A DNA stretch of 64,000 nt. It comes from Paramecium tetraurelia. Its lineage: Eukaryota > Ciliophora > Oligohymenophorea > Peniculida > Parameciidae. Positions 49,666 through 60,532 of this stretch are shown in pieces. A program made the translations under genes and the position numbers. Every line of letters begins with the position of its first letter. The stretch's first letter is position 1. The DNA lies in assembly GCF_000165425.1 (NCBI RefSeq), contig NW_001799178.1, positions 310,001-374,000 of the forward strand. Direction: 5' to 3'. The notes below the pieces were generated by a model that saw only the letters and a program-made list of their open reading frames with translations, was not told the DNA's origin and did not search any database.

Positions 49666-51570
49666 TCATAGTTTTGTAATTAATGATTCAAAAGCTATAT
49701 CTTATTGGAACAATGATGTCTTGAAATTGTTAGAGTTCTTTTAAGGAATATCTTGATCCTACATTAAATCCATCAAATATGTTGTTAAATATAGTAATTC
49801 TTTATCTAAAGCGTTGTCATAAAATGGTATAATAGGAATACCATTTTCTAATTAAAAGCAAAAAGAGTAGGATGCATTATCAATTAATACCATATCTTTT
49901 AAATTTCTATTCCCTATTACTCTTAAATCTTTGACATGTAATCCATCTTATATTACAACACAACTATCCCTGAAAAATCTATGATGGATAAACTTTTTAT
50001 CAGGATCCAGATAGTTTAGTACTTTTTAGGCATAGCATTCATGGGAAGCTGTGAATACAATTATTTCATATTTTTATGACAGAAGCTAAAGCATGTCTTT
50101 ACAATATGGTCTAATATTAATTCCTGCTTCAACGGTTTCTCCTGTAGGAAACTTTATTGTTAACACTATATCACTTGGATCGTCATTTGATTCTTGACAA
50201 TGAATCAGTGTTTCATCTAAATCAAATACAATACTTTTTGAAACTACTTATAAATAAAATATGTACATTTATTTGGAGGTAAATTTACTATTTTTTGTTT
50301 TATCTCTTCTAATTTAGGTTTCTGAGCATCTTTACAAAATTGTAGAGCATGAAAACTTTATTAAATATGGTCCAAATATATTTCGCAGAAGTATTATTAG
50401 GTTTTCAGACTATTATTAAATAGTTGCTTTATTTATGTTTCGAATTTTTTGTCTTTATGAAAAAATCTAGCAAATGACATGTAATATTGAAATTCTTAAA
50501 ATGGTGCTTAAGGTCCTATGCTAACCTTTTACATTTGTGTAAATTTTCTATCTCCTGACAAATTTCTAAGTTTTGATTTTGATTCTCTATGACTTACCAA
50601 TTATTCAGAAACTATAGAATTTTCTTTCGACCTTTTTTAACCATGTAAAGGAGAATTCATTCTTTTTCTATTTGGCTTTGTATTCACTGAAGTATTAACA
50701 GAATTTGAATTCTATTTTTATGGCATGAAATTTGCTCCTCTTGAAATTCTCGTTACATATTTGTTTATTGAAGTTTAATTAACTTATAAAGTATTTGATT
50801 AGACTACATTAACATTCTGATCTTATTCTTGTAAGACTGCTTATGATGCTTATGACAATAATGTTTATTATGTTGTTGAAAGAGATTAGTTTTCTTTAGG
50901 TTATGAAACACTTAAAACTATCTATGGGGTTATTTGTTATGTTTGCTACTAATTTTATTATGAACCTTAATTAAAAAAAGATGTGTTTTTGTATTTTGAG
51001 ATCAATTATTCTAATTTTTAAGTAGCCTCTGCATTTTCTATTTCCTTTATAACTTACTATTATTATGTCGATTCCTCAATAATTATTTATTGCACTTCTT
51101 TTTTACTATTGCTTCTTGATTCTCTTGTCAATTTAACTGTCTTTTATTTAATGCCCAAAGATGCAGCACTTTATCCAAATATAGTTCTTTAAATTAATGA
51201 TGCTTTTTTATTAGTTTTCTTTTCACTTTATTGATCTTAAATCCTTTAGGATTATAGTGGCTCAGTTGTAGAATTATCACTAAAATCATAAGAAATTTTA
51301 CGTTGGCTTTAAAGTCTCATTAGTTCGTTGAGATGCTTCTTATTTTATATTTGCAATAGGCTAACATAAAGAAGATGTCACCAACTAAATTTTATTAAAA
51401 TTATATAGTACCTTGTAACTGGGCTGACCGTTCTGATTTGTTTTATTAGATTTTGCAGAAGGCACTCTTTTTTGTGAATGGGATTTTTATGAAGATTTTG
51501 GTCTCTAATTTACTAAGGCTTACAATAGAGAGCTCGAACTCTATTAGTGGTTAAGATTAACTATTGACAT
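49666..51570 (-). CDS. FCP1/SCP-type (CTD-like) protein phosphatase with long Q/S-rich N-terminus
   Basis: The C-terminal 190 residues form an NIF/FCP1 (HAD-class) phosphatase: FDLDETLIH with the DxDxT nucleophile motif near 50,220, INIRPYCKDMLQLL, IIVFTASHECYAQKVLNYLDP and DMVLIDNASYSFC. SCP-type enzymes remove phosphate from Ser/Thr, classically on the RNA polymerase II tail. About 400 residues upstream are low-complexity, rich in Ser, Gln, Asn and Lys, with mixed TAA/TAG/CAA codons. Start ATG 51570. Introns: 27 nt near 51,386-51,412, 22 nt near 51,283-51,304, and one near 50,240-50,290 just before the catalytic motif. Stop TGA 49666-49668. Divergent from PACRG copy 2, 341 bp away. Confidence 0.85.
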
Positions 51571-51911
51571 ATTTGTGCGAAGCATGCCTTTATTTTTCAA
51601 AATAATATTATCGTTAGAATATTTATTGTTTAAAATACTTAAAATGAATTATATTATAAGATTTCTTTAACTATTAAAGTTGAACTCGATATTTTATTGT
51701 TGAAAATATCTTTGATGTGTTAGGTTTTGTTGAGAAATCATAATTATAAAGAATGGGGATTTTAGGCGCTTGAAAAATAGTTTAACTTGGCACTCAAACT
51801 TTAAAGTCTGTCAAATAGTTCTTAGTTGAAACACGAAAATAATTATCCAAAATAACTTAAGTGCATGCAACATCAGGTTAGATAATTAATTTTATATAAA
51901 ATAAATAAAGT
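51571..51911. promoter_or_regulatory. Divergent intergenic region
   Basis: 341 AT-rich bases between the phosphatase start and PACRG copy 2. The last 30 bases belong to the inverted repeat. The remainder does not resemble the region upstream of PACRG copy 1. Confidence 0.4.
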
Positions 51912-52790
51912 ATGCTGCAGTAATAAACAACAAATAAAAGAATAAAAGGACATTCTCCTTAGAGATCACCAGGTAAATTCTGTTCAAATTTATTGAATAT
52001 TAGTAATAAATTTGCAGGGACAGGTGGAAGTATTAATATTTAAGTTATATGACTATTAGTGTCTTCATCATTAGCTCCAAAGAAAAGTCAAGCTCCATAA
52101 AAAGTACCAAAATCAGGGATCTTTTAAGCTTTGCCTATGATTGAATAGACTCTATTTAAAAAATATTATGATCGTGGAGATCTTCCAATTGCTGTTAATT
52201 TTAGTGGAGCTGTTAGAAAGATCGTTTGGAAATGTGAACCTGAATGCTTAGATTATCATTTATATCTTCCTATATTCTTTGAAGGACTCAGAGAAACTGA
52301 AGATCCTTATAAATTCTTAGCTGTCAATGGATGTGAAGAATTATTATAAAAAGGAGAAACTAAGATATTATCAGTCTTACCTTAATTGATTATTCCTATC
52401 AAAAGTAAATATTCATATTTATGAAATTCTTTAATAGAAGCCTTAGCAACTAAGAATCATGATATTATGTGTATTACCTTAAAGAAAATATAGAAATTAG
52501 TCAAAAGTGGATAAATGATAGGAGAAGCCTTAGTTCCTTATTATAGATAAATACTACCTGTTATGAATATGTATAAGAATAAAAGATGTATATTTCAATT
52601 CTCATTTATTTTAGTAAATATTGGAGATAAAATTGATTATTCATAAAGAAAAAATGAAAATCTATCTGATCTTATACAAGAAACATTAGAAACACTTGAA
52701 AAAAATGGAGGAGAAGATGCATACATTAATATTAAATACATGATACCTACATATGAAAGTTGTATGTTTTGATCATCTATATTTCATATA
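51882..52790 (+). repeat. Right arm of 909-bp inverted repeat (contains PACRG copy 2)
   Basis: Mirror of 44381-45289, same length with no indel. Outside the arms the flanks are unrelated on both sides. Confidence 0.9.
51912..52772 (+). CDS. PACRG: Parkin co-regulated gene protein (PACRG), copy 2
   Basis: Same 861-bp gene as copy 1, in opposite orientation: same ATG context, same introns, same TGA (52770-52772). The protein should be identical, an axonemal microtubule inner-junction protein. Core motifs as in copy 1, for example [12 protein letters not shown] and the C-terminal IPTYESCMF. The frame stays open through both conserved halves, so this copy also looks functional. It is followed by SNF8 on the same strand after 78 bp, so it may share little regulatory DNA with copy 1. 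Confidence 0.92.
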
Positions 52791-52850
52791 CATTGGAAAT
52801 TATGAATTTATATCGAATCAATATATTCATAAATATAAAAATTATTATTC

Positions 52851-53621
52851 ATGATTTATACAGGAAAAAAGTAAAGAGCTACAGAAAAAGAAACAAAAGA
52901 AAATAAATTAGGATAACTCTAAAAAAGTTAGGCTAAATAAGTAGAATAGTTAACTTTGATATATGATGTTTTTTAAAAAAATCTACATCAATTTGCAGGA
53001 AAATATAGAGATGAAATCTCAAAGAATCCTGATTTTAGAGAAAAGTTTAATGAATTATGCGATAAAATGGATGTCAATCCAATGATGTCGAAAAAGACTA
53101 TTTGGAGTGATTTAGGTTTCGGAGATTTTTATAATGAGTTAGCTGTAAATTATTGATAATATGAAAAGATCAAAATTCTAGATATTTGTGCTAAAAAATA
53201 TGCCATTTATGGTGGAATTACTAAAATCACTGACATAATTGATGAATTCAGGAAGGTTTATGGAATGAAGGTTTCTAAATCTGATATTGAGAGAGCAATA
53301 AATACTGTATCATCCTTGGGGGGTTGCCATATTCATAACAAATATGTGTACACAGTTCCTATAGAGATGAGTCCTGATTTTAATTTGTTATTGGAAGTAG
53401 CAGAAGAAGAAAGGTTTGTGAATGAAAAAATTATGTAAGTGAAGAAAGGTTGGACAAAGGAAAGATTTTATCAAAAAATTTAAGTATTATAAAGGGAAGG
53501 ACTGGTTTGGGCAGATAAAAAAACACAAACTAAAATTGTAGATTATTATTTCCCTTCTCTTTTAAATACATATTTTGATCCTATGAGAAGTTAAATGATT
53601 ATGCAATAATTAAAATAATGA
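52851..53621 (+). CDS. SNF8: ESCRT-II subunit VPS22 (SNF8/EAP30)
   Basis: Component of ESCRT-II, which sorts ubiquitinated membrane cargo into multivesicular bodies. 248 residues, close to human SNF8 (258). Matches in order: YDVFQKNLHQFAGKYRDEI (human MFKTNLEEFASKHKQEI), NPDFREKFNELCDKM, the WSDLGFGDFYNELA block, ITDIIDEFRKVYG, and winged-helix segments with SLGGCHIHNKYVYTVP and EGLVWADKKTQ. One 24-nt intron at about 53,143-53,166 restores the frame after FYNELA. Start ATG 52851; stop TGA 53619-53621. Confidence 0.93.
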
Positions 53622-53995
53622 GTACAAAATTGGATCTGATCTTATTATCATTTAAATATAATATATTATTTATCTTTATTTAAACAAAATGTTAATTATT
53701 ATAATTCAATATATCCTAAAAGTGAAACTTCTCAAAACCATGCTTGGTGCTAAACTATTTTTAAACTTACATATTACAATGAAATTATCATTTATTAATT
53801 TAATTTACAGATAACTAATTCAACCTAAATATGCATGTATTAAAAACATCTTGAGCAACCTAATTGAAATGGACGTCTAAGATCAGGAAGCAGAATAATT
53901 TTTTAGTTTTTGGATAATAAAAATCAACAAACATTATTCGAAAATTAATTATCATTATATATTGCATTTTCTAAAGTTCCAATTTTTGATTAAAT
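53622..53995. other. Intergenic gap
   Basis: 374 AT-rich bases between plus-strand genes. Likely promoter of the coiled-coil gene. Nothing else recognised. Confidence 0.4.
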
Positions 53996-55036
53996 ATGTT
54001 GACAAATAATAGTACTGATTCCATTCTCGAAAGCATTTTAAAAGAAATATTGTCAGAAGTATTAGTTTTAAGTGTAAATATAGATGTTGTAATTACTTGA
54101 ATAGAATATAAGATCGTAAGAGGAGTTGCAAATCATATAAGATCATCTGCAAGATTATGAGAATTTGCAACAGTTAGCAGAAACTATGAAATTTATCATC
54201 AATCTGCTTAGAAAAAAGCTCAAAGGAACTAATAATTAAGAGAAATATTTCAAATGCGAATCAAAATCAGAGAACTATCAAAAATTAGAATAGGCTATTC
54301 AAAAATAAGAATAGGACATAAGAATTCACATTAGGGTATGATCAAATGATATATAGATTTAGATAGGCTTAACATGAGATGAAGATATACATTGATACAA
54401 TGTAATAATAATTAGAGGAATCAGAATAAATTAGAAAAGAATATCTTCAAGAAACAACTAAATTAATTCAAGTAATATTTGAGTTTAATTTAGAAACTTA
54501 AAAAAGAAAATCATAATCTGATTCAACAATTGAAACATTATACACAATCCTAAAAATAATAAACTGCATAAAATTCTAGGAGAGATAGCACATAAACAAT
54601 AAATGTTATTTTCTAAAAATAACCATCTAAATCAAATCATTTAGGAAATAATTAAGAGAAATAAGAACCATGGAATAATAGCTAAATAATTAAATGGCAA
54701 TTAACTTAAAATAATAGTTAAATTCAATTATTAAAAAATAAGGATTCTTAGAGATCATTGACTTAGAGATACATAAAAGCAAAGTACTAATTTATATATA
54801 TAAATAAATAGTAGAAATAAGAGTTATTCTATAGGAATAAGCAAATAGAACTCCATTAATGGCAGTTTTATTTAGAAACTGATGATTAGAATAGGGATCG
54901 AAAAGAAAGAGTTTACATGCAGAAAGTCATCGATCCAAAGGATCCAAAGGTTTCACAGATCAACAGAAATTATCATAAAAATGAAATGTTATTCATAAAT
55001 TTTATTATTTTTAATGGAATAAATAATTTAGAATGA
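53996..55036 (+). CDS. Coiled-coil protein
   Basis: About 320 residues, mostly heptad-rich helix: EMLQLLEQNIRSQEELQ, YENLQQLAETMKFIINLL, KIYIDTMQQQLEESEQIRK and KLKKENHNLIQQLKHY, followed by a Gln/Asn/Lys-rich C-terminal third. Introns: 25 nt near 54,059-54,083, one near 54,337-54,363 whose borders I am unsure of, and 22 nt near 54,471-54,492. Start ATG 53996, stop TGA 55034-55036. The next gene's ATG follows 11 bp later; the two could be one gene if an unseen intron removes the TGA. No family recognised. Confidence 0.6.
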
Positions 55037-55046
55037 TAATTTAGTG

Positions 55047-56906
55047 ATGTTATAGTAAAAAATATTAAGCTATCCAAAAACAAATGAGGATCTTAAAGTA
55101 CTTTTTATATTAATGATAAGACTATGGCATCAATAATAAAAGTAACATAAATTTTCAACAAATTAAATGAGCTTTATCATCAACAACTATCACAAGAAGG
55201 ATAAATAAAAGTAAATTGATATGATTTGATTAGCTCTGTAATTATTTAGAACTTAAAAGTTATGAACTTGGTTAATAAGTGTAAACAAGTCAAAACTTCG
55301 CCGTATAGCTTATTCTAAAAGGATAAGTCGAAGTTTATTTTTTGGAAGAGGGATACTTCTATAATCACGAAAAATACCTCTAAACTTTAGATCCTTTATT
55401 TTACATAGAAGAGGACTTTATCTTTGACAAAATAAAATATCAGCAAAATCAACTTATTTATAAAGCATCCTTTAATAATTCAGTGTTGTTGATGATAAAT
55501 AAAAGAGAATGCGATGAAATCTATAAATATTATGGGGAGATATTTTTGTATAAGCATAGAACTTTATGCAAAATAATACCAGGTTTGGGAGAATTGAATT
55601 CTAAAAGAATATTAGAGTCTCTTGCTAATCAATTTGAGAATATAATCCTACCAAATTGCACTTAAATTACGGAGTAATAAAATAAGTTTAATATATTTAA
55701 GGGAAAATCAAATAGGAGAATACCTGTTCTTTTTAGCATAAGGTCATGTGTCTTTTCAAAAAAATAAAGAACATATATTTGATATGGAAGAGAGTGGGAT
55801 AATTGGAGATGAATTATTAGTCGATCCCGATCAAGATTAAAATAGTTTATAAACTTATTACTATACTGTAATTGCCAAATCAGCATAAGTTTTACTATAT
55901 AAAATCAAACTTAAGATCTTTTCACGCCTATTTCCAAATGCAATTATAAGACAAATTATTACTTAACATAAGTGTATATCTTGATGTTAAATTTAGAGAA
56001 ATAAGTGATAAGATTACTTGTTGGAAGCAAACCAATTGAGAAATAAAAATGTAATACCTCACCAACCAATGAAATTAAAAAATCTAAATCAACATTGATT
56101 TTTACAAAAGACACAATAAAGGCTTATGATAAAGTGGACATAGTATTTTAGTAATATTAAGTAGAAATCTTATAAAAAATTAGGTACCTAAACACAGTCG
56201 AGTATTAAAATTCAATAATAATTTGATGGATAAGTTCCATAAAAAGTTAAAAAATACAGGAAAAAAAATTACAATAAATGAGTTTGTTTAGTAAACAAAA
56301 TAAAGTGATGAACCTTAAATGAAATTATTAGAAAAAGTTGAGAATCCATATAATTTTGCCTCAAATGTAAACACAGAGGGTTTTCTAAAGAAATATTATT
56401 CAAATCTCATAAGAATTGGATTAGTAAAGCCTCCTTTGAGAGTAGCTCCTTAAAATTATGAAGCTATTCAAAGATCAAGAGTAATTTCAGCTATGAAATT
56501 AATTGAGCACACTCATAATTAATTAAAACCCAAGAGAGCGACAAGTGCTGCTTTCGGAAAAGCCGATCCATTACTTTCAATAAATGCTTTAGTGTCTACA
56601 AAGGAGAGTGAAATTAATGTTAGCACTCAGAAACTAATTGAGAAAAATAAAACAATGACTACAGTTTACCCTACTCCAAGAACGTAGTCATAACCTTAAT
56701 TGGGTTATCATACTAATGTAACTCCTAGATATTCATCTGTAATGGAAACACCTAAATGTGACACTCCTTAATCAAGATCAACAATGGCAAAATCATCATA
56801 GCAGGTTTTTAGACCATATTCTGGATTTATGGATCATACTTCACGTTTGTCTTAATAATCAGAAATCAATAAAAGATTAAAGAGGCCCAATCAACATTTT
56901 TTTTGA
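55047..56906 (+). CDS. Cyclic-nucleotide-binding-domain protein
   Basis: About 570 residues. It starts MLQQKILSYPKTNEDLK, a lead-in typical of ciliate cNMP-domain proteins. A first cNMP-like domain follows (LCNYLELKSYELGQQV ... VQLILKGQVEVYFL) and a second (SLIYLRENQIGEYLFFLAQGHVSF ... GIIGDELL). The C-terminal 200 residues are Ser/Thr/Lys-rich and end in a basic stretch. No kinase or channel. Introns: 23 nt near 55,101-55,123, 23 nt near 55,212-55,234, 22 nt near 55,619-55,640; exon borders between 55,970 and 56,230 are uncertain. Stop TGA 56904-56906. Compare the gene at 25,839-27,512, which has the same two-domain plan. Ligand unknown. Confidence 0.7.
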
Positions 56907-56957
56907 GTATATTTTGTATAAAAATTCTATTTATATTTTGACATTATGAATAACAAA

Positions 56958-58501
56958 TCACTAACACTGCTTATTTGCATGAGTTAAATATTCTAACCCG
57001 TATCTTTTACCAAATACAACTCCATAATATATTTAAGAAATAATATTGGCTATGTCTAGACAAAAAACAATCAAAATTACGAAATATCCAATTTTGTATT
57101 TACCCAATAATATGTACCCTATTTTAGCAAAGACTGATCCTCCAATAATCTAAATAATATAACATTAATACAGCTAATCCAGTAAATAAAATTATGGTTT
57201 GCCAATCCAGGTAATGGTTAGTAAGAAGAGTAATTAAATTATTTAATGAAATCATTAAATAAATAAAGGCTGATGTCGCTGAAGCACATCTAGGAATTAA
57301 GCCACTATATAGTAAAGTAGGAACCATTACAAATCCAGCCCCCATTCCTAAGAATCCTGATACAAATCCAGCCATAAATCCACCAGCATATATCTTAAAA
57401 AACCTACTGATTGGAGTAAAGTATCTTTCTTTTGGCAAAAAGTTAATTTAATTAAATTGCTTCTCTTGACTTGTTCCAAATTACCAAATCAAATAATCGT
57501 ATAGGACATTGGCAACTATCAATATAAAAATCATAAAATCATTTTGCCAAGTGCAATCTTCGATTCCAACATATGAGGGTTTTTTAGGATTAGTCGATCT
57601 CATTTATATGAATATCTAATTATATAAAACATATCTCTTACTTAATTTAATCCAAACGAACCTAGAATAAAGAGAACTGGCATAGGAGGCAATATATTTT
57701 CCGATTCTTATTTAAATTATGAATAGAGAGATTGATTTAAACTGGCATTAGAAATTATGGATATCTTTCTCCTTTCTTTCATAGAATCTTCTTATTCTTA
57801 TTATTCTTACATCCCTTCCATATTCTGTAACTCTATTTTTGGATGTAAATTAGAATCATTTAAATTTGTGGTGCTTTCTTTTGCAGAATCACTAATTTTC
57901 AGTTCTGCTTCTTTAGCACTTTTAGCTAATTTACAGAATTATTCTATATATATACCTTTTTACCAAAGAATGGGAGCAACTCCAAATAAAAACAACTCTT
58001 ATAGTATGAGAGTGTATAATTGCGGTAGAAAAGACGCTAAGGAGGAACCAAGATTAGTGGCGAATGGAACAGCAAGATTAAAGATTATTGCAATTCTGTA
58101 GTTTATAATTGGTCTTCTATCGTCTTCAGGATTCCTAATATTGTTAAGGTTAATACTTTTCGAACATCAATAGAACTGTGTTAAGAAGTGTACCTCCAAA
58201 CATAAGACAATATGCTATATGAGTGGCTTCACTTTAAGAATAATTTAGAATCATTTCCAAAAGTGGTCCTTTCAATACTCCACCTAAAATCTAGTAGATT
58301 TATACCTCCCATTCCTCCTAGAATACCGACTCCAATCAATATTGGTGTGATGATATATGATATAATTATTCCAGCTTTTGGTGTAAATGGAGAATCATGT
58401 TAACATGAATATACTAATGTTGCTGCATTCAATTCACATTAACTAAATTACCCACAGGTATGAAAAAAGCCTGTCTAACCAGGTACGCACACTTCTGTCA
58501 T
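56958..58501 (-). CDS. TauE/SafE-family membrane transporter
   Basis: Polytopic membrane protein of the sulfite exporter TauE/SafE family (PF01925). The repeat signature is clear twice: IITPILIGVGILGGMGGINLLD in the first half, and FMAGFVSGFLGMGAGFVMVP with the PRCASATSAFIY continuation in the second half near 57,290-57,390. Eight or more hydrophobic segments overall. The N-terminus (MTEVCVPGQTGFFHTC) is Cys-rich and may be extracytoplasmic. Several introns are needed in 57,440-58,460. Start ATG 58501, stop TGA 56958-56960. Substrate in eukaryotes is not settled; sulfonates or sulfite are known for bacterial members. It converges with the cNMP gene; the gap is 51 bp. Confidence 0.85.
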
Positions 58502-59002
58502 TATAAAATATAATTAAGTTATTTTCAATGTTTAAATGAAAATTTGAACTGGATCCTCACTATATTATAATTTATATATTAAGATGATATATAATCTTTT
58601 GAAATGTTAAACAATTTTTATTTTACAAATTAATTTTCTATTTTCAATCATTGTCACCATTTCAAGGTTTAGAAAAAATAAAGAAAATACATGATTATGG
58701 ATTGAAGAATAATGATGCTTTTAATAATAAATTTTAAAACATATATGTATATATATGTGAGAATAATAAGAAATAAGTGAATGGAACAGAGAAGAAAGGC
58801 TTAAATTTATTATGATATGTTTCTTATAATTGTTTGATAAATAATAATATGTTTAAACCAAAAAGTTAGAAAGATCAATAATAACAGCCATTTTATTTGA
58901 GTTGGTTTGCAAATCAGGGGTACTTTAAATTGATTGGTAATTCAGTTTAGTGAAAACCTAAAGCGGGGAGGAACTGCACCACATTAATCTCGTAAGGAAA
59001 AA
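58502..59002. promoter_or_regulatory. Divergent intergenic region
   Basis: 501 AT-rich bases between the TauE start and the next plus-strand gene. It includes a short TA-rich alternating run near 58,741-58,758. A tiny open frame at about 58,780 (MEQRRKAQIYY) is too short to believe. Confidence 0.4.
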
Positions 59003-60488
59003 ATGCCATTAAAAAGTCCATATTAACAACCTTTGATTACTGTTGTACATAATGTTCCAAACCCATACTTGAAAACTATGTGAGAAGTGTTTTCATTAAT
59101 ATAGATCACAGCCAAAAAGTTAATAAAATAATATCCAGCAGATTTCTAAAATTTACGCAGGTCAGTTTTAAAGCACTGTTAAAAGAAGAAGTCTTGAAAA
59201 GCGTTATGATGATGGGCCAAAGAGTGGAAGAGGATCATTTAAACCTTCTAGGACATTCACATAACAAATTTCAAGGCCCTTTCGATTTTCTGAGTAGTAA
59301 TAGAGTAGACCATAAACTCAATAAATCAATACTTTGGAACCTAAGTTAAATTGTGAAAATTTGCAAGTTGACAATTCAGATTCTGAACAATACACTCCTA
59401 GAGAATAGGAGTGTATTGAAATAGTAGATATGGACAATAATGATGATTACTCAAATAAATCAAATGAAGCTGATAGTGATGACAATTAAAACCTCCAATT
59501 GCCTACTTAAAACTAAGAAGAGAAGGAAATTCAAAAGAATGTCTCTTACGTACATAAATAAACTGAAGAACCAATTGCAAGCATGAGAAAAGCAACTGTT
59601 GGTCTAAATAGACCCTAAACATCTGAAGGTGTAAGAAGGAAAAGATTCATGAATTCAGATAAAAATGACTCAAAACATGCCTTTGAAACAAAGCAATCAG
59701 ATTTTGGGCTCTTAGATTACGAACCCCATGTTATCTAAGAGGAATGCTTAGAGAATTAAGAAATAATTCCAATTAACTTGAATTAACTGAATTCTCCTAA
59801 AGTATAAATTTTCATTTATTTTATAATCTAGGAATAGCTCTCCATACGTTCTGGATAAAGAAAAAAGTAGACAGAGTAAGTTTAGATTGATAATTTTGAT
59901 AAGAATGAAAGACCTCCTTCAAGACACAAAACACCTCCAAAGGCAACTGGATTAGAACTGCCCATTCAATCTGGCAATTAGAACTTCGATAGGGATGGCA
60001 TAGAAATCCCTATCAAGAATATGTATGCTCAAATTGATGAAATATGTAATGCTTCTCAATATTGTTTAAGCCAACTAGAATAATAATGTGGCAATTATTA
60101 AGGATAATGATGAATTTGATGATTTCGATTTAGGGTTCTTTAAAATGAATAATCAAGTTAATTTAAACAAGTTTCATTAAAGAGATGGATATCGAACTGA
60201 TGATGGAAGTAAGTAATTCTTTTTAACAAAGAAAAACAAGCTTCAGGATAAAAGCATCCTTAATCTGCTAATTTAAAGTATAATGGACTGGGATTCTAAA
60301 ATATCTCGTACTCTCCTATAAACAATCAGATTACTTCTGCTCATGGATTCAGAGCCAACGAAGAATAAATAGTTATCAAGTATAATTCTAGATCAGCCTT
60401 AAATAAGAACTAGAGCAATTAACCAGTCAAAGTACCCTTTCAAACTTCATTGGGTTAAGATTTCCTAAGATTATTTGCTAATGATTGA
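59003..60488 (+). CDS. Disordered Ser/Gln/Asp-rich protein
   Basis: About 450 residues without a recognised domain. It contains a basic segment LEKRYDDGPKSGRGSFKPS, an acidic stretch around VDMDNNDDYSNKSNEADSDD, a short DEFDDFDLGFFKMN motif and a hydrophobic-ended C-terminus GQDFLRLFAND. Introns: one of about 31 nt or more near 59,060-59,090, about 31 nt near 59,804-59,834, 25 nt near 60,045-60,069 and 23 nt near 60,210-60,232. Each brings the next stretch of plausible protein into frame. The first exon (MPLKSPYQQPLITVV) is the least sure part. Stop TGA 60486-60488, 44 bp before the next start. Confidence 0.55.
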
Positions 60489-60532
60489 ATCCACTAATAT
60501 ATTATTATAAATAAACAGTTATTATACTTTAA

